Positions 46,243 to 55,466 of a DNA stretch of 64,000 nt are shown here, one piece after another; the stretch's first letter is position 1; every line of letters starts with the position of its first letter. The stretch is from assembly GCA_963815965.1 (NCBI GenBank), contig CAWFIT010000012.1, positions 86,920-150,919 of the forward strand. The letters run 5' to 3'. Under the pieces are notes generated by a model. It searched no databases, was not told the DNA's origin, and saw nothing but the letters and a program-made list of their open reading frames with translations. The stretch is from DASVFB01 sp963815965 (GTDB lineage Bacteria; Actinomycetota; Thermoleophilia; Gaiellales; Gaiellaceae). The translations under genes and the position numbers were made by a program.

Positions 46243-48702
46243 ATGGTGCAGCCGTCGGGAACGGTGACGTTGGTGTTCACGGACATCGAGGGTTCGACGG
46301 CGCTGCTCGACGAGCTCGGCGCCGAGGCTTTCAAGGAGGCGCTGGCCGACCACCGTCGGGCGGTGCGGGAGGCTTTCGGTGCGTACTCGGGCTACGAGGT
46401 CGATGACGCGGGCGACGGCCTGTTCTATGCGTTCGTGTCGGCATCGGCAGCGGTGACGGCGGTGGCGCACGCCATGGCATCGCTTGCCGAGGGGCCGGTG
46501 CGGATCCGGGTCGGCGTGCACACGGGCGAGCCGCTGCTCGATCCGCCGAAGTACGTCGGACCGGACGTGCACAAGGCCGCCAGGATCATGAGCGCAGCCC
46601 ACGGTGGCCAGGTGCTGCTCTCGGGCGCGACACACGAGCTGGTCGCCGAGGACGTGCTCGACCTGGGCAGTCACCGGTTGAAGGACTTCGCCGACCAGGT
46701 CTCGCTGTTCCAACTCGGTTCCGGTCGCTTTCCGCCGCTGCGGACGATCTCGAACACGAATCTCCCCGTGCCGCTCTCCTCGTTCGTGGGGCGCGAGCAG
46801 GAAGTGATGGAGGTTGTTTCTCTCGTTCGGGACGAGGCGGCGCGCCTGGTGACGCTCGCTGGTCCGGGTGGGACGGGGAAGACGCGGCTGGCGCTCGAGG
46901 CGGCGGGGGAGCTGGTGAGCGAGTTCGGAGCTGGGGTGTTCTGGGTCGGACTGGCGCCGGTCCGGGATCCGGCGCTCGTCGTCGACACGGTCGCGCGGAC
47001 GCTGGGTGCGAAGCAGGAGCTGGCGGCGCACATCGGCGAGAAGCAGCTCTTGCTCGTGCTCGACAACCTGGAGCAGGTGGTCGATTCGGCGGTCGAGCTG
47101 GCGGCGCTGCTACGCGCCTGTGCGAACCTGCGGTTGCTCGTCACCAGCCGGGAGCTGTTGCGGGTCGACGGCGAGATCGTCTATCCGGTGCCGGCTCTCG
47201 CTGAGCCGGAGGCGGTCGAGCTGTTCTGCGCGCGGGCACGAATCGAGCCGGACGAGGCGGTTGCCGAGCTGTGCGGCCTGCTGGACAACCTGCCGCTCGC
47301 GCTCGAGCTCGCCGCGGCCCGGGTCAGTGTGCTCACACCTGCCCAGATTGTCGAACGGATCTCGCAGCGACTGGACCTGTTCAGGGCTGGTCGCGACGCC
47401 GACGCGCGCCAGCAGACATTGCGAGCGACGATCGCCTGGTCGTACGACCTGCTGGCGGAGGACGAGCAGCGGCTCTTCGCCAGCATGGGTGTCTTTCGGG
47501 GCGGCTGTACGCTCGAGACCGCCGAGCAGGTTGCCGGCGCCGACGTCGCCGGTCTGCAAACGCTGCACGACAAGAGCCTGCTGCGGCGAAGCGGCGAGCG
47601 CTTCTGGATGCTGCAGACGATCCGCGAGTACGCCCACGAGCTGCTCGAGGGAGGCAGCGAGGGCGATGCCATTCGCCGCCGGCACGCCGATCACTACCTC
47701 GCAGTCAGCGAGCTCGCCTACACAGAGCGGTTCGACCGCGGCCTGACCTGGGTCCGAAGACTCGAGGCAGAGCACGACAACTTCCGCGCTGCGCTCGACC
47801 ACCTGCAAGACCGCGACCCCCTCCGCGCCCTCCAGCTCGCCGGAGCGCTCGGCTGGTTCTGGCTGGCGAGATCGCACTTTGCAGAGGGCGCGCGAAGACT
47901 CGAAGACGCTCTGTCGTCAACCGTGGACGAGGGACCGCTCACGGCCCGGGCGCTGACCTACCTTGGGTATGTCGACACCGACGAGACAAACTCGCTGAGG
48001 CGACACGAGCACGCGGTCAAGCTCTGGCTCAACCTGGGGGATGAGACGGAGTTGGCGGCTGCCGGTGAAGGGCTGGGCTGGGCTCTCTACATGTGTGGAG
48101 AAAAGTCGCGGGCGCTTGACGTGTTCGAGCAGAACCTCGAGCTCGCGCGCCGTCTCGGTCACCACGCAATCGTCAACCGGTCGATCGCGGGTGTTTGCCA
48201 ACTGCTCGTGGCAACCGGTGAGTTCGAGCGCGCGGAACCGCTGGCGCTGGAGCTCCATGCCGCGACGCGCGACAGCGAAGACGTCTTCTGCATGGTCGGC
48301 GGCGACCACTACCTCAGCGACTGCGCGATGGACCGGCGCGACTACACCCTCGCTGAGCAGCACCGGCTGGAGGCCCTCGAAATCACGCTCCGGATCGGAG
48401 ACGTGATGCAACAGACCATCGAGGTCCTCGGTCTCGCCTTTACCGCCGCCGGGCTCGGACGAGACGAAGACGCACTCCGTCTCGAGGGAGCTATCAACGC
48501 AAAATGGAAGGAGTTCGGCGTATCCCATGCTCCACCGTTATCCGAGGCATGGCGCCAGCGCGACCTCGTTCCAGCCCGCGCCAGGCTCGGCGAGGCGCGA
48601 GCGAACGCGGCCTTCGACGAAGGACGAGCGATGACGTGGGATCAGGCCATCGAGCTCGCACTCGCGTCTGACGTCGCGCCGCTCGTGCGCGCGGCCCGTT
48701 AG
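46243..48702 (+). CDS. Class III cyclase fused to an NB-ARC-type ATPase and TPR region
   Basis: An 819-residue regulator. Residues 7-160 form a class III cyclase (VFTDIEGST with Asp14; DDAGDGLFYAF, where Asp again replaces the substrate-selecting Lys). A P-loop GPGGTGKT at 207-214 opens a STAND ATPase of the AfsR/NB-ARC kind with LLVLDNLEQV. TPR-like helices run to the end. It resembles mycobacterial Rv0386-type proteins but has no LuxR helix-turn-helix, so it is a signalling protein rather than a DNA-binding one. Confidence 0.85.
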   Translation: MVQPSGTVTLVFTDIEGSTALLDELGAEAFKEALADHRRAVREAFGAYSGYEVDDAGDGLFYAFVSASAAVTAVAHAMASLAEGPVRIRVGVHTGEPLLDPPKYVGPDVHKAARIMSAAHGGQVLLSGATHELVAEDVLDLGSHRLKDFADQVSLFQLGSGRFPPLRTISNTNLPVPLSSFVGREQEVMEVVSLVRDEAARLVTLAGPGGTGKTRLALEAAGELVSEFGAGVFWVGLAPVRDPALVVDTVARTLGAKQELAAHIGEKQLLLVLDNLEQVVDSAVELAALLRACANLRLLVTSRELLRVDGEIVYPVPALAEPEAVELFCARARIEPDEAVAELCGLLDNLPLALELAAARVSVLTPAQIVERISQRLDLFRAGRDADARQQTLRATIAWSYDLLAEDEQRLFASMGVFRGGCTLETAEQVAGADVAGLQTLHDKSLLRRSGERFWMLQTIREYAHELLEGGSEGDAIRRRHADHYLAVSELAYTERFDRGLTWVRRLEAEHDNFRAALDHLQDRDPLRALQLAGALGWFWLARSHFAEGARRLEDALSSTVDEGPLTARALTYLGYVDTDETNSLRRHEHAVKLWLNLGDETELAAAGEGLGWALYMCGEKSRALDVFEQNLELARRLGHHAIVNRSIAGVCQLLVATGEFERAEPLALELHAATRDSEDVFCMVGGDHYLSDCAMDRRDYTLAEQHRLEALEITLRIGDVMQQTIEVLGLAFTAAGLGRDEDALRLEGAINAKWKEFGVSHAPPLSEAWRQRDLVPARARLGEARANAAFDEGRAMTWDQAIELALASDVAPLVRAAR

Positions 48703-48719
48703 CCCGTTCGACTGTTCCG

Positions 48720-50078
48720 TTACGGCCGGATGTTCTGGTTCAGGCGGAAGACATTGTCCGGATCCCAGGCACGCTTCAGTTCGACCAGCTTCTCGTACTT
48801 CGCGTTGCCGTAGACGGAGCGAACGACGTCCTCTCCTGTGTCGGCGACGTCGTTGACATAGCGCCCCGTTGTCGCGTACGGCTGGACGTCTGCAATCGCA
48901 TCGCGGACCCATTCGCGGCACACGTCGTCCAGCGCGTCGTCGTGCCAGAGGATTTCCGCCGCGAGCCAGTAGGTCGCCTCGCGCCCCGCGTACGCCGTTG
49001 CGTCTTCGGGCACCGCGGCAACTGCACGCCCCAGTGCCCAGACCGAGAACTCTCCGTGCGCGCCCGCCGGGATCTCCGGAAGGCGCCTCGCAAGCTGGTC
49101 GATCAGGTCGTCGCGGAGATCGACCAGCAACGCGCTCTTCATGTAGAAGCGCTGGCCCCAGTCCATCGCCCCGTCGTTCATCGTCTGGGTCGTCAGATAC
49201 GGCTTCGCCTCGATTGACCCAGCCGATGGCCCGAACGAACGCAGCGTCGCGAGATCGCGTTCCGCGTCGGCCAAGGATCCGCAGTGCAGCACGTTGACGA
49301 ACGCGACCGGGTCGCCGGTGGACTCGGCGAGGCCGAGGCCGAATCCCAACCCGAGCTCGTCGGGGCCGTTCTCGACTGCGTCGCGAAAGAGCGCCGCGAC
49401 TTCGCTCACGCAGTCGATGGGGTGCAGAACGGAGCCGTGCGTGATCACGCGACCGAGGGGGTGGAGGCGATATTCGAGCGAGGTTGCGATCCCGAAGTTC
49501 GGTCCTGCACCGCGAAGCCCCCAGAAAAGTTCTGGGTTTTGGTCCTCGCTTGCGTGCACGAGCCGACCATCGGCTGTCACGACGTCGGCCGACAGCAGAT
49601 TGTCGATCGTCAGGCCGAACTTGCGCTGCAGTCGTCCCATCCCACCGCCGAGCGTCAGACCCGCGGCGCCGGTGTGCGAGATGACGCCGACCGGACAGAC
49701 GAGGCCGAAGGCCTGTGCCTCGCGGTCGAGGTCGCCGAGCAGCGCGCCGCCGCTCACATGTGCCGTGCGGTTCTCCGGATCGACGCGCACGTTGCGCATG
49801 CGCGAGAGGTCGATCACGATCCCGTCGTCACACGTCGACAGGCCCGGAATGCTGTGTCCGCCGCTGCGCACCGCGATCCGCAAGTCCTCCGTGCGCGCGA
49901 AGTGGACGGCTGTGATGACGTCGGCGGCGCCGGTCGGTCGCACGATCATTGCGGGGCGGCGGTCGATCATTCCGTTCCAGACGACGCGCGCCGCGTCGTA
50001 GCCCTCATCGCCCGGAACGATCAACTCGCCCGCAAACCCGTCGGCGAAGACTCGGATCGTCCGCTCTTCAACTGCCAC
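48720..50078 (-). CDS. FAD-linked oxidase (PCMH/BBE family), intact
   Basis: A 452-residue oxidase: the flavin-binding PCMH domain has the covalent-attachment His in VRSGGHSIPG, and the loop GAAGLTLGGGMGRL lacks the second (Cys) attachment seen in bicovalent enzymes. The C-terminal BBE segment ends WDPDNVFRLNQNI. It oxidises an unknown alcohol, sugar or berberine-like substrate with oxygen. It is a paralogue of the frameshifted gene at 1746. Confidence 0.85.
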   Translation of the reverse strand: MAVEERTIRVFADGFAGELIVPGDEGYDAARVVWNGMIDRRPAMIVRPTGAADVITAVHFARTEDLRIAVRSGGHSIPGLSTCDDGIVIDLSRMRNVRVDPENRTAHVSGGALLGDLDREAQAFGLVCPVGVISHTGAAGLTLGGGMGRLQRKFGLTIDNLLSADVVTADGRLVHASEDQNPELFWGLRGAGPNFGIATSLEYRLHPLGRVITHGSVLHPIDCVSEVAALFRDAVENGPDELGLGFGLGLAESTGDPVAFVNVLHCGSLADAERDLATLRSFGPSAGSIEAKPYLTTQTMNDGAMDWGQRFYMKSALLVDLRDDLIDQLARRLPEIPAGAHGEFSVWALGRAVAAVPEDATAYAGREATYWLAAEILWHDDALDDVCREWVRDAIADVQPYATTGRYVNDVADTGEDVVRSVYGNAKYEKLVELKRAWDPDNVFRLNQNIRP

Positions 50079-50137
50079 GGTCGCATGATGCCGCTTCAGA
50101 CTGCGACGAGATACAACCGAGCGAGACGATCTGCCGG

Positions 50138-50169
50138 TGCGAGGGGCGGCCGTGCGGCCGCCCCTCGCA
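50138..50169. terminator. GC-rich terminator hairpin
   Basis: A perfect 14-bp stem (50138-50151 with 50156-50169) with loop GTGC lies 18 bp beyond the 3' end of the TolB-like gene on the minus strand. It separates that gene from the start of the FAD oxidase downstream and is placed to end its transcript. Confidence 0.65.
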
Positions 50170-50186
50170 GAGCACGCGATGGTGTT

Positions 50187-51133
50187 CTAGCCGTCGTCGT
50201 CGCCTGCGCCCGTGCCGCGCGGCTGCCAGCCGGGGACGAACTGGAGCCCGCCCGGGTGGACTGCCTGCGCGTCACTGCCGTCCGCGGCGTTGACCGTGTA
50301 GTTGGTGCGTGTGGGCATGTCCATCGTGGCGATACGGCTGCCGTCAGGCGACCAGGCGGTGCCGTAGTAGGTGGCGCCATTGGTGATCGGGTGCTGGTTG
50401 GAGCCGTTCGCGTTCATCACCCAGATGTCGCCCCAGCTCTGGGATTGACGACGTCGGAGATGCCGTGCGTGTCGGCGAGGTACGCGATCTTGGAGCCGTC
50501 CGGGCTCCAGTCGGGCACCTGGTCTTTGGGTTGCGGGTCGAAGGTGAGTTGCGTCTGGCCGGAGCCGTCGGCGTTCATCACGTAGACCTGCGAGGTCCCT
50601 GTGCGATTGCTGGTGAAGACGATCTTGCTGCCGTCGGGTGAGAAGGCGGGGTAGACGTTGTTGCCGACGGTGGTCAGCTGTTGCGGCGTGCCGCCGTCGC
50701 TGGGGACGACGTAGATGTTGCGCGCGGTCGCGCCGGCGGGCTGTGCGGCGAAGACGATCTCGCTCCCGTCGGGTGAGTAGTCGGGGAAGATCGCCACCCC
50801 GCTCATGTGCGTGACCTGCTGCTTGTCGGTGCCGTTCTGCTTCATCGTCCAGACCTGGACGGGGCCGCCGCCCTGGCCCGAGCAGTAGGCGATCCGCCTG
50901 CCGTCGGCCGAGTAGGCGGCGCAGGCGTCGAAGCCGGCGTCGGTGGTGAGGCGGCGCAGATCCTGCCCGCCCGGGAGCGCCGTGTAGACGTCGGTGTTGC
51001 CGTTGACGTTCATGCCGAAGGCGATCCGGCCGTTGGTCGCGCCTCCGTAGGTGGCGCGTGCGGCACCGCTCAGCACAGCAAGCGCGCACGCAGCGGCGAC
51101 CGCCGCGATGGCGAGAGTCCTCTTCATGGTCAT
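50187..51133 (-). CDS. TolB-like secreted beta-propeller (one frameshift)
   Basis: An exported protein of about 315 residues: signal peptide at about 1-27 and repeated PD40 blades (AYSADGRRIAY, DYSPDGSEIVF, AFSPDGSKIVF, DWSPDGSKIAY, and AWSPDGSRIAT after the shift). A one-base loss near 50443 moves the last blade to another frame; restoring it gives VVNPQSWGDIWVMN. Probably a periplasmic or extracellular interaction scaffold. The ATG at 51133 overlaps the upstream gene's stop (ATGA); 51127 is an alternative. Confidence 0.75.
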
Positions 51134-51426
51134 GCCTCCTCCTCTTGTCGAAGCGGCGGATGGCCCGCCGGCCGATGACCCGTGATCCGCCAAGCGACTT
51201 TCACGTGCGGCTGGTCCGTGGCCACCGTGAAACGACCGTTCTCGAGCGCAGCGGTGATCCGTGCCGTGCTCGGCGGATCGAGGTCGCGAAGCTCGTACTC
51301 GAGCGGCGGCTCGAGCGGCCCTGCGTCCGTCGGCAAGCTGACGGTCGCGTAGCCGCGCGCATCCGTCCAGACCTCGCCGTGGTAGGCGACCGTGCCCATG
51401 TGCGCCGGGTGGAGCGGACGAGTCAT
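51130..51426 (-). CDS. Small conserved protein, beta-rich, unknown
   Basis: A 98-residue protein (GEVWTDARGYATVSL and YELRDLDPPSTARITA, then PHVKVAWRITG). The start is an ATG at 51426 or 51399. Its stop overlaps the TolB-like gene's start, so both are translated together. There is no signal peptide; the pattern looks like an immunoglobulin-like or tail-type beta fold. Not recognised. Confidence 0.6.
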   Translation of the reverse strand: MTRPLHPAHMGTVAYHGEVWTDARGYATVSLPTDAGPLEPPLEYELRDLDPPSTARITAALENGRFTVATDQPHVKVAWRITGHRPAGHPPLRQEEEA

Positions 51427-51540
51427 CCCGACGAGGGTGGACGGCCGTGGCAATAGCGCCGCTAGGACCACGTTAGGACCGGGTCGCGGTGAACCCGCGG
51501 CGGGCTTTGAACTTCGCTTCTGATGCGGTAAAACCGGCTG

Positions 51541-53499
51541 GTGGAGTTTCGGATCCTCGGGCCGCTCGAGGTGCTCGACGACGGCGTGCCGGTTCCCCTT
51601 GGGACTCTCAAGGAGAGGGTCGTCCTCGCGGTTTTGTTGTTGCACGCGAACGAGGTCGTCTCGCGCGAGCGCCTGATAGACGACCTCTGGGGCGCGTCGC
51701 CGCCGCCGACGGCGAAGAAGGCCGTCAGTGTCTATGTGTCCAAGCTGCGCAAGACACTCGCGCGCAACGGCGAGGATCCGATCGCGCCCGCAGCGGGGGG
51801 TTACCGAATCACGGTCGAGCCCGACCGGCTCGACGCGGCGCGAGCGCAACGTTTCGTCACTGACGCGGGCGAGCGCACCGCCGCCGGTGATCTCGACGCG
51901 GCTGCGCAGCTGTTTCGCGACGCGCTCGCGCTCTGGCGCGGGTCAACCCTGGCCGGACTCACGCTCGAGTCCCAGGGCCGCGACGAGGTCGCGCGGCTGG
52001 ACGAGCTACGCCTCACTGCGTTGATGGATCGGATCGACTGCGATCTCGCGCAGGGTCGTCACGAGCGCGTTGTGGGCGAGCTGCAGGTACTCGTCGGGGA
52101 GCATCCGCTCCGCGAACGGCTCCGCGCGCAGCAGATGCTTGCCCTCTACCGCGCCGACCGGCAAGCGGAGGCGCTCGACGCATACGCCGAGGCGCGGCGG
52201 ACGCTCGTCGACGACCTCGGCATCGATCCGAGCGAGGCGCTGCAACGAATACAGCAGGCGATCCTCCGCCACGACCCAGCCCTCGCGACGCCGGAGGGCA
52301 CCGCAGGAGCGAACGGACTTCCGCCGAGCGCGGCTGTCCCGCCGCCAACACCGGCTATCGCCGTGCGACTCGGCGAGAGGCACTCACGGCGGCGGTTCCG
52401 TCCTCGCCGCTGGCAGCTTGCCGTCGCAGGGCTTGTCGTCCTCACGGCCTCGGCCGCGGCGGCGACGACGCTCTCCACATCGTCGGCTCGCGCGACGCCG
52501 CATGTCGTTCCGAACAGCCTCGTCCGGCTCGATCCTCGCAGCGGCAAGCCGACGTTGGTGGTACCCGTAGGGGTCGAGCCTGGACCGATCGCATTTACGC
52601 CGACAGCGATCTGGACCGTGAACCACGGCGATCGCACCCTCTCCCGCTACGACCTCCGCACGCATGGAGTGCAGACGCGAGGCGGTTTCCCGCATCAGCC
52701 CTACGACGTCGTCGCCGACATGGCCGGGAACGTCTGGGTCTCGAGCAAGACGCCGATCGTGACGCGCCTCGCAGCAGGCGTTGGCGGGACGTCGGCAGGG
52801 CCGCTGTACCCATCGAAGACGGCGACGATCCGTGTCCGCGGTCCGGGCGTCGGCCACGAAGCGCTCGGAGCCGGTTATGTATGGGCGATCGTCGGTCCCT
52901 TGACGTACCCCGCACCCGGTCTGCCTCACCGCGAGGACGACCGGCTCTCACTGATCGACATGCAGAGCGATCGTGTTGCTACGTCGATGAGGCTTCGCCG
53001 AAGCACCACGTCGATTGCCTTCGGGTACGGGTCAGCATGGATTGGAGCGTACGACGCCGGGGGGAGCTGGCTGGCGATCATCAGCGCGGGTTCGACCAAG
53101 CCCGAGTGGATCCGTCTCGTGCGAGGTGAGAGCTGCGGCCCGCCGTACGATCCGGGGCCCTACGGGGCGCCATTGGTCGCTACCGGAGCCGGAGGCGTCT
53201 GGGTTCTCACCTGCGGTCAGAGCAACCAGCAACAGCTCATCAAAGTCGATCCCGAGACGCATCGCATCGTCAAGCGGACCTACGTTTCGAACCTGGATCC
53301 AGCGAGCTTCCTGGCCGTCGGCGCCGGCTCGGTCTGGCTCGCCGGGGGCTCGGTCTCGGAGGTCGACCCGGTGACCGACAAGGTCGTGCGCACGATTCCG
53401 CTGGGCGGCAGAGCGAAGACACCGTGCGGAATCGCCGCCACACGAGACGCCGTCTGGGTCGCCATCGGCAACGCCTACTGCGACACCATCGGCCAATGA
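51541..53499 (+). CDS. Membrane-anchored SARP/BTAD regulator with extracytoplasmic beta-propeller
   Basis: A 652-residue one-component sensor. Residues 1-95 are a SARP OmpR-like DNA-binding domain, 96-245 the BTAD domain, then a Pro-rich linker and a single membrane segment at about 291-311 (WQLAVAGLVVLTASAAAATT). Residues 320-652 form a YncE/WD-like propeller with repeated VWVSS, AWIGAYDAGG, VWVLTCG, VWLAGG and VWVAIG strands. Placement predicts a cytoplasmic DNA-binding part and an outer sensor. The start is a GTG at 51541 directly after CGGTAAAACCGG. Confidence 0.85.
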   Translation: MEFRILGPLEVLDDGVPVPLGTLKERVVLAVLLLHANEVVSRERLIDDLWGASPPPTAKKAVSVYVSKLRKTLARNGEDPIAPAAGGYRITVEPDRLDAARAQRFVTDAGERTAAGDLDAAAQLFRDALALWRGSTLAGLTLESQGRDEVARLDELRLTALMDRIDCDLAQGRHERVVGELQVLVGEHPLRERLRAQQMLALYRADRQAEALDAYAEARRTLVDDLGIDPSEALQRIQQAILRHDPALATPEGTAGANGLPPSAAVPPPTPAIAVRLGERHSRRRFRPRRWQLAVAGLVVLTASAAAATTLSTSSARATPHVVPNSLVRLDPRSGKPTLVVPVGVEPGPIAFTPTAIWTVNHGDRTLSRYDLRTHGVQTRGGFPHQPYDVVADMAGNVWVSSKTPIVTRLAAGVGGTSAGPLYPSKTATIRVRGPGVGHEALGAGYVWAIVGPLTYPAPGLPHREDDRLSLIDMQSDRVATSMRLRRSTTSIAFGYGSAWIGAYDAGGSWLAIISAGSTKPEWIRLVRGESCGPPYDPGPYGAPLVATGAGGVWVLTCGQSNQQQLIKVDPETHRIVKRTYVSNLDPASFLAVGAGSVWLAGGSVSEVDPVTDKVVRTIPLGGRAKTPCGIAATRDAVWVAIGNAYCDTIGQ

Positions 53500-53532
53500 C
53501 GCTGCGCTGCCCGCCGGATTATCGCGGCGGCG

Positions 53533-53935
53533 ATGATAACCCGCGGGGCTCCTCGCCATTGCGGCCTCTGCCGCGACCCAGACCGAATCTTTCACCGCCG
53601 TCTTCTCCGACCGACCGTGCGGAGTGAGACTCTGCGGCGACGGCGTGATCGACCCCTACGGTCGGGTAACGACCATCACCGTGTTCTCCCGGCGCACGCC
53701 AGGCCCCGAACCAGGCTGCCACACCTACAAAGGGACCCGCACCGCGACGCTCGTCAAGAACAAGCGCAGCACCCTCCGGTTCGCCATCCAAGGCCCACTT
53801 TGCGGAGCACACGCCTGGGGAACATTCAGAATCGTTTCAGGGACCGGCACCTTCTCGAACGCCAGCGGAAGCGGCGTTATCTGGGGTGCCCCGTCGGTCG
53901 TCCACTACTACGGCGTCATAAGACTCGATCGGTAG
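53533..53935 (+). CDS. Small secreted beta-rich protein (one frameshift)
   Basis: The conserved part (53624-53935) encodes VRLCGDGVIDPYGR, HTYKGTRTATL and WGTFRIVSGTGTFSNASGSG, a secreted actinobacterial pattern. Upstream in the same frame lies a signal-like stretch LLAIAASAATQTESFTAVF, but it has no start. The ATG at 53533 (MITRG) would supply one through a one-base shift near 53550. Alternatively the GTG at 53624 starts a shorter product. The function is unknown. Confidence 0.55.
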
Positions 53936-54056
53936 AGACCCGACTGCGCTCGCGGATCAATGTAGGCGTCGCTCGGCCGTGTCCGGGTTTGTCGATTACC
54001 AGAACCCGCCATCGGTTTGAGGGCGTCAGCGCCGGCTCCTAGACAACGGCGATGGA

Positions 54057-54079
54057 ATGGCCCTCGCAAGGAGGGCCAT
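54057..54079. terminator. Hairpin beside the tRNA-like fragment
   Basis: ATGGCCCTC (54057-54065) and GAGGGCCAT (54071-54079) pair perfectly around GCAAG. On the minus strand it lies 30 bp after the tRNA-like 3' half and may be its old terminator. Confidence 0.45.
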
Positions 54080-54108
54080 GAGAGGTCGGAACGACTCCGT
54101 TGAGCCAA

Positions 54109-54132
54109 GCCCTCTGACGGACTCGAACCGTC
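54109..54132 (-). other. tRNA 3'-half fragment (T-arm plus acceptor strand)
   Basis: On the minus strand GACGG, TTCGAGT and CCGTC form a perfect 5-bp T-arm with a 7-base loop containing TTCGA. It is followed at once by the 7-base acceptor-like strand AGAGGGC. No matching 5' acceptor GCCCTCT, D-arm or anticodon arm lies within 100 bp upstream, where the formyltransferase gene ends. It looks like the remnant left by integration at, or decay of, a tRNA gene. Confidence 0.45.
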
Positions 54133-54178
54133 GACCACGCTGCAACAGTTTCCGTCATCGCGCGACGTTCGGACCTGC

Positions 54179-55024
54179 TCAGGCGGCGGGCACGACTGGG
54201 GCGGGTGCCGTCTCGAGCACCCAGATCGGCCCGTCGCCGCACTCGACGCGCGTACCACCCTCGGCCGCGTCGAGGCGCGTCCGCAGCACGTAGACGCGTT
54301 CGCCGCCGAGCTCGGCGAGCGGCCCGCGGACACCGTCACGTGACGCGGCCACCCACCACGCTTGCACCTGCCGACGCACCTCCTCCGCGGGACGCGTCCA
54401 GTCGACCTCGGCGTACTCCGGCTCGAAGAAGCCCGCGTAGCTCGCGTCCTCCTCGACCTGGGCGTCGCCGGGATCGCCGGCCTCGACGCGCTCGAGCGCG
54501 CGAGGCAGCAGCGACGTCGCGACCACGAACAGCGTCTCCAGGACGTCCTCTGCACGCTCGGCGTCGACGAGCGGCGCGGTGCCCTGCGCGAGCACGCGCC
54601 CGGTGTCGAAGTCGGCGTCCATCCGGTGGAAGGTGAACCCGAGCTCGCTGTCGCCGTTGCGGAGCGCCCAGCCGATGGGGTTCGGCCCGCGGTAGCGCGG
54701 CAGCAGCGCTGGATGGCCGTTGACGATGCCGTGGCGCGGCACCGCAAGTGCGTCCTCGGGGATCCGCACCGGGAAGCCGCCGCTGATCGCCAGGTCAGGC
54801 TCGAGGGCCCCGAGCAGCTTCGCGAAGCGCTGCGGCCCGCTCGCGACGAGCACGTCGAGGTGCGCCGGCCGTACATCGATCAGCGCCGACAGCGGCTCGT
54901 CGCCGTAGCGCCCGCGCGGCCCTTCCGTCGTCACGACGCCGACACACTCGTGGCCGAGCTCGCGCAGCTGCGCATCCAACCACACGACCACGCCCGGGAC
55001 GCGCGCGAAGAGTGCTATCCGCAT
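54179..55024 (-). CDS. Formyltransferase-family protein (Fmt/ArnA-like N-terminal domain)
   Basis: A 281-residue protein with the 10-formyltetrahydrofolate transferase fold. The catalytic triad is visible as Asn102 and His104 in VNGHPALLPRYRG and Asp140 in HRMDADFDTG. It is shorter and more diverged than Met-tRNA formyltransferase and has no clear tRNA-binding C-terminal barrel, so a sugar or amine formylation role is more likely than fmt. Confidence 0.8.
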   Translation of the reverse strand: MRIALFARVPGVVVWLDAQLRELGHECVGVVTTEGPRGRYGDEPLSALIDVRPAHLDVLVASGPQRFAKLLGALEPDLAISGGFPVRIPEDALAVPRHGIVNGHPALLPRYRGPNPIGWALRNGDSELGFTFHRMDADFDTGRVLAQGTAPLVDAERAEDVLETLFVVATSLLPRALERVEAGDPGDAQVEEDASYAGFFEPEYAEVDWTRPAEEVRRQVQAWWVAASRDGVRGPLAELGGERVYVLRTRLDAAEGGTRVECGDGPIWVLETAPAPVVPAA

Positions 55025-55092
55025 CGCCGAGTTCTAGTCGATACAGCAGCTTCACGCTAGGGTCGCTGTTGACCCCAAGAGAGAGGATCGTC

Positions 55093-55368
55093 GTGAGCTT
55101 GCTCATCCGCTTTTCCCCTCCGTCGCTGACGGCAGCGCAGTACGACCACGTAGTGCGTCGACTGGACGAGGAGGGCGTCTCCCCCGCGGACGGACTCGAC
55201 TACGAACTCTGCTTCGGCTCGGGCGACCAACACAAGGTCAGCCTGGTCTGGGACTCCAAAGAGCAACTCGATGCCTTCGGTGCTCGCCTGATGCCGATCC
55301 TTGCAGAACTCGGCATCGACCCGGGCGAGCCCGAAGTGTTCGAAGTCCACAACATCATCAAGCGCTAG
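55093..55368 (+). CDS. Small conserved protein
   Basis: A 91-residue protein (LLIRFSPPSLTAAQYDHVVR, then FGSGDQHKVSLVWDSKEQLD, ending FEVHNIIKR) with an alpha/beta ferredoxin-like pattern, as in ABM or Dabb barrels. The GTG at 55093 follows GAGAGGATC. The cellular role is unknown. Confidence 0.65.
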   Translation: MSLLIRFSPPSLTAAQYDHVVRRLDEEGVSPADGLDYELCFGSGDQHKVSLVWDSKEQLDAFGARLMPILAELGIDPGEPEVFEVHNIIKR

Positions 55369-55466
55369 CGGCCTCGTACAGCCCGGCGCCAATCCTGATC
55401 CGCAAGGCTCACCGGCCGAGTCCCCCAAGGCTGGCCTCGCGCGGTGGTCGCCTAGACTCGGCGGCG

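Noticed and set aside
54109..54190. A complete tRNA gene
   Set aside because: Only the T-arm and acceptor 3' strand are convincing; no D-arm, anticodon stem or 5' acceptor pairs with them.
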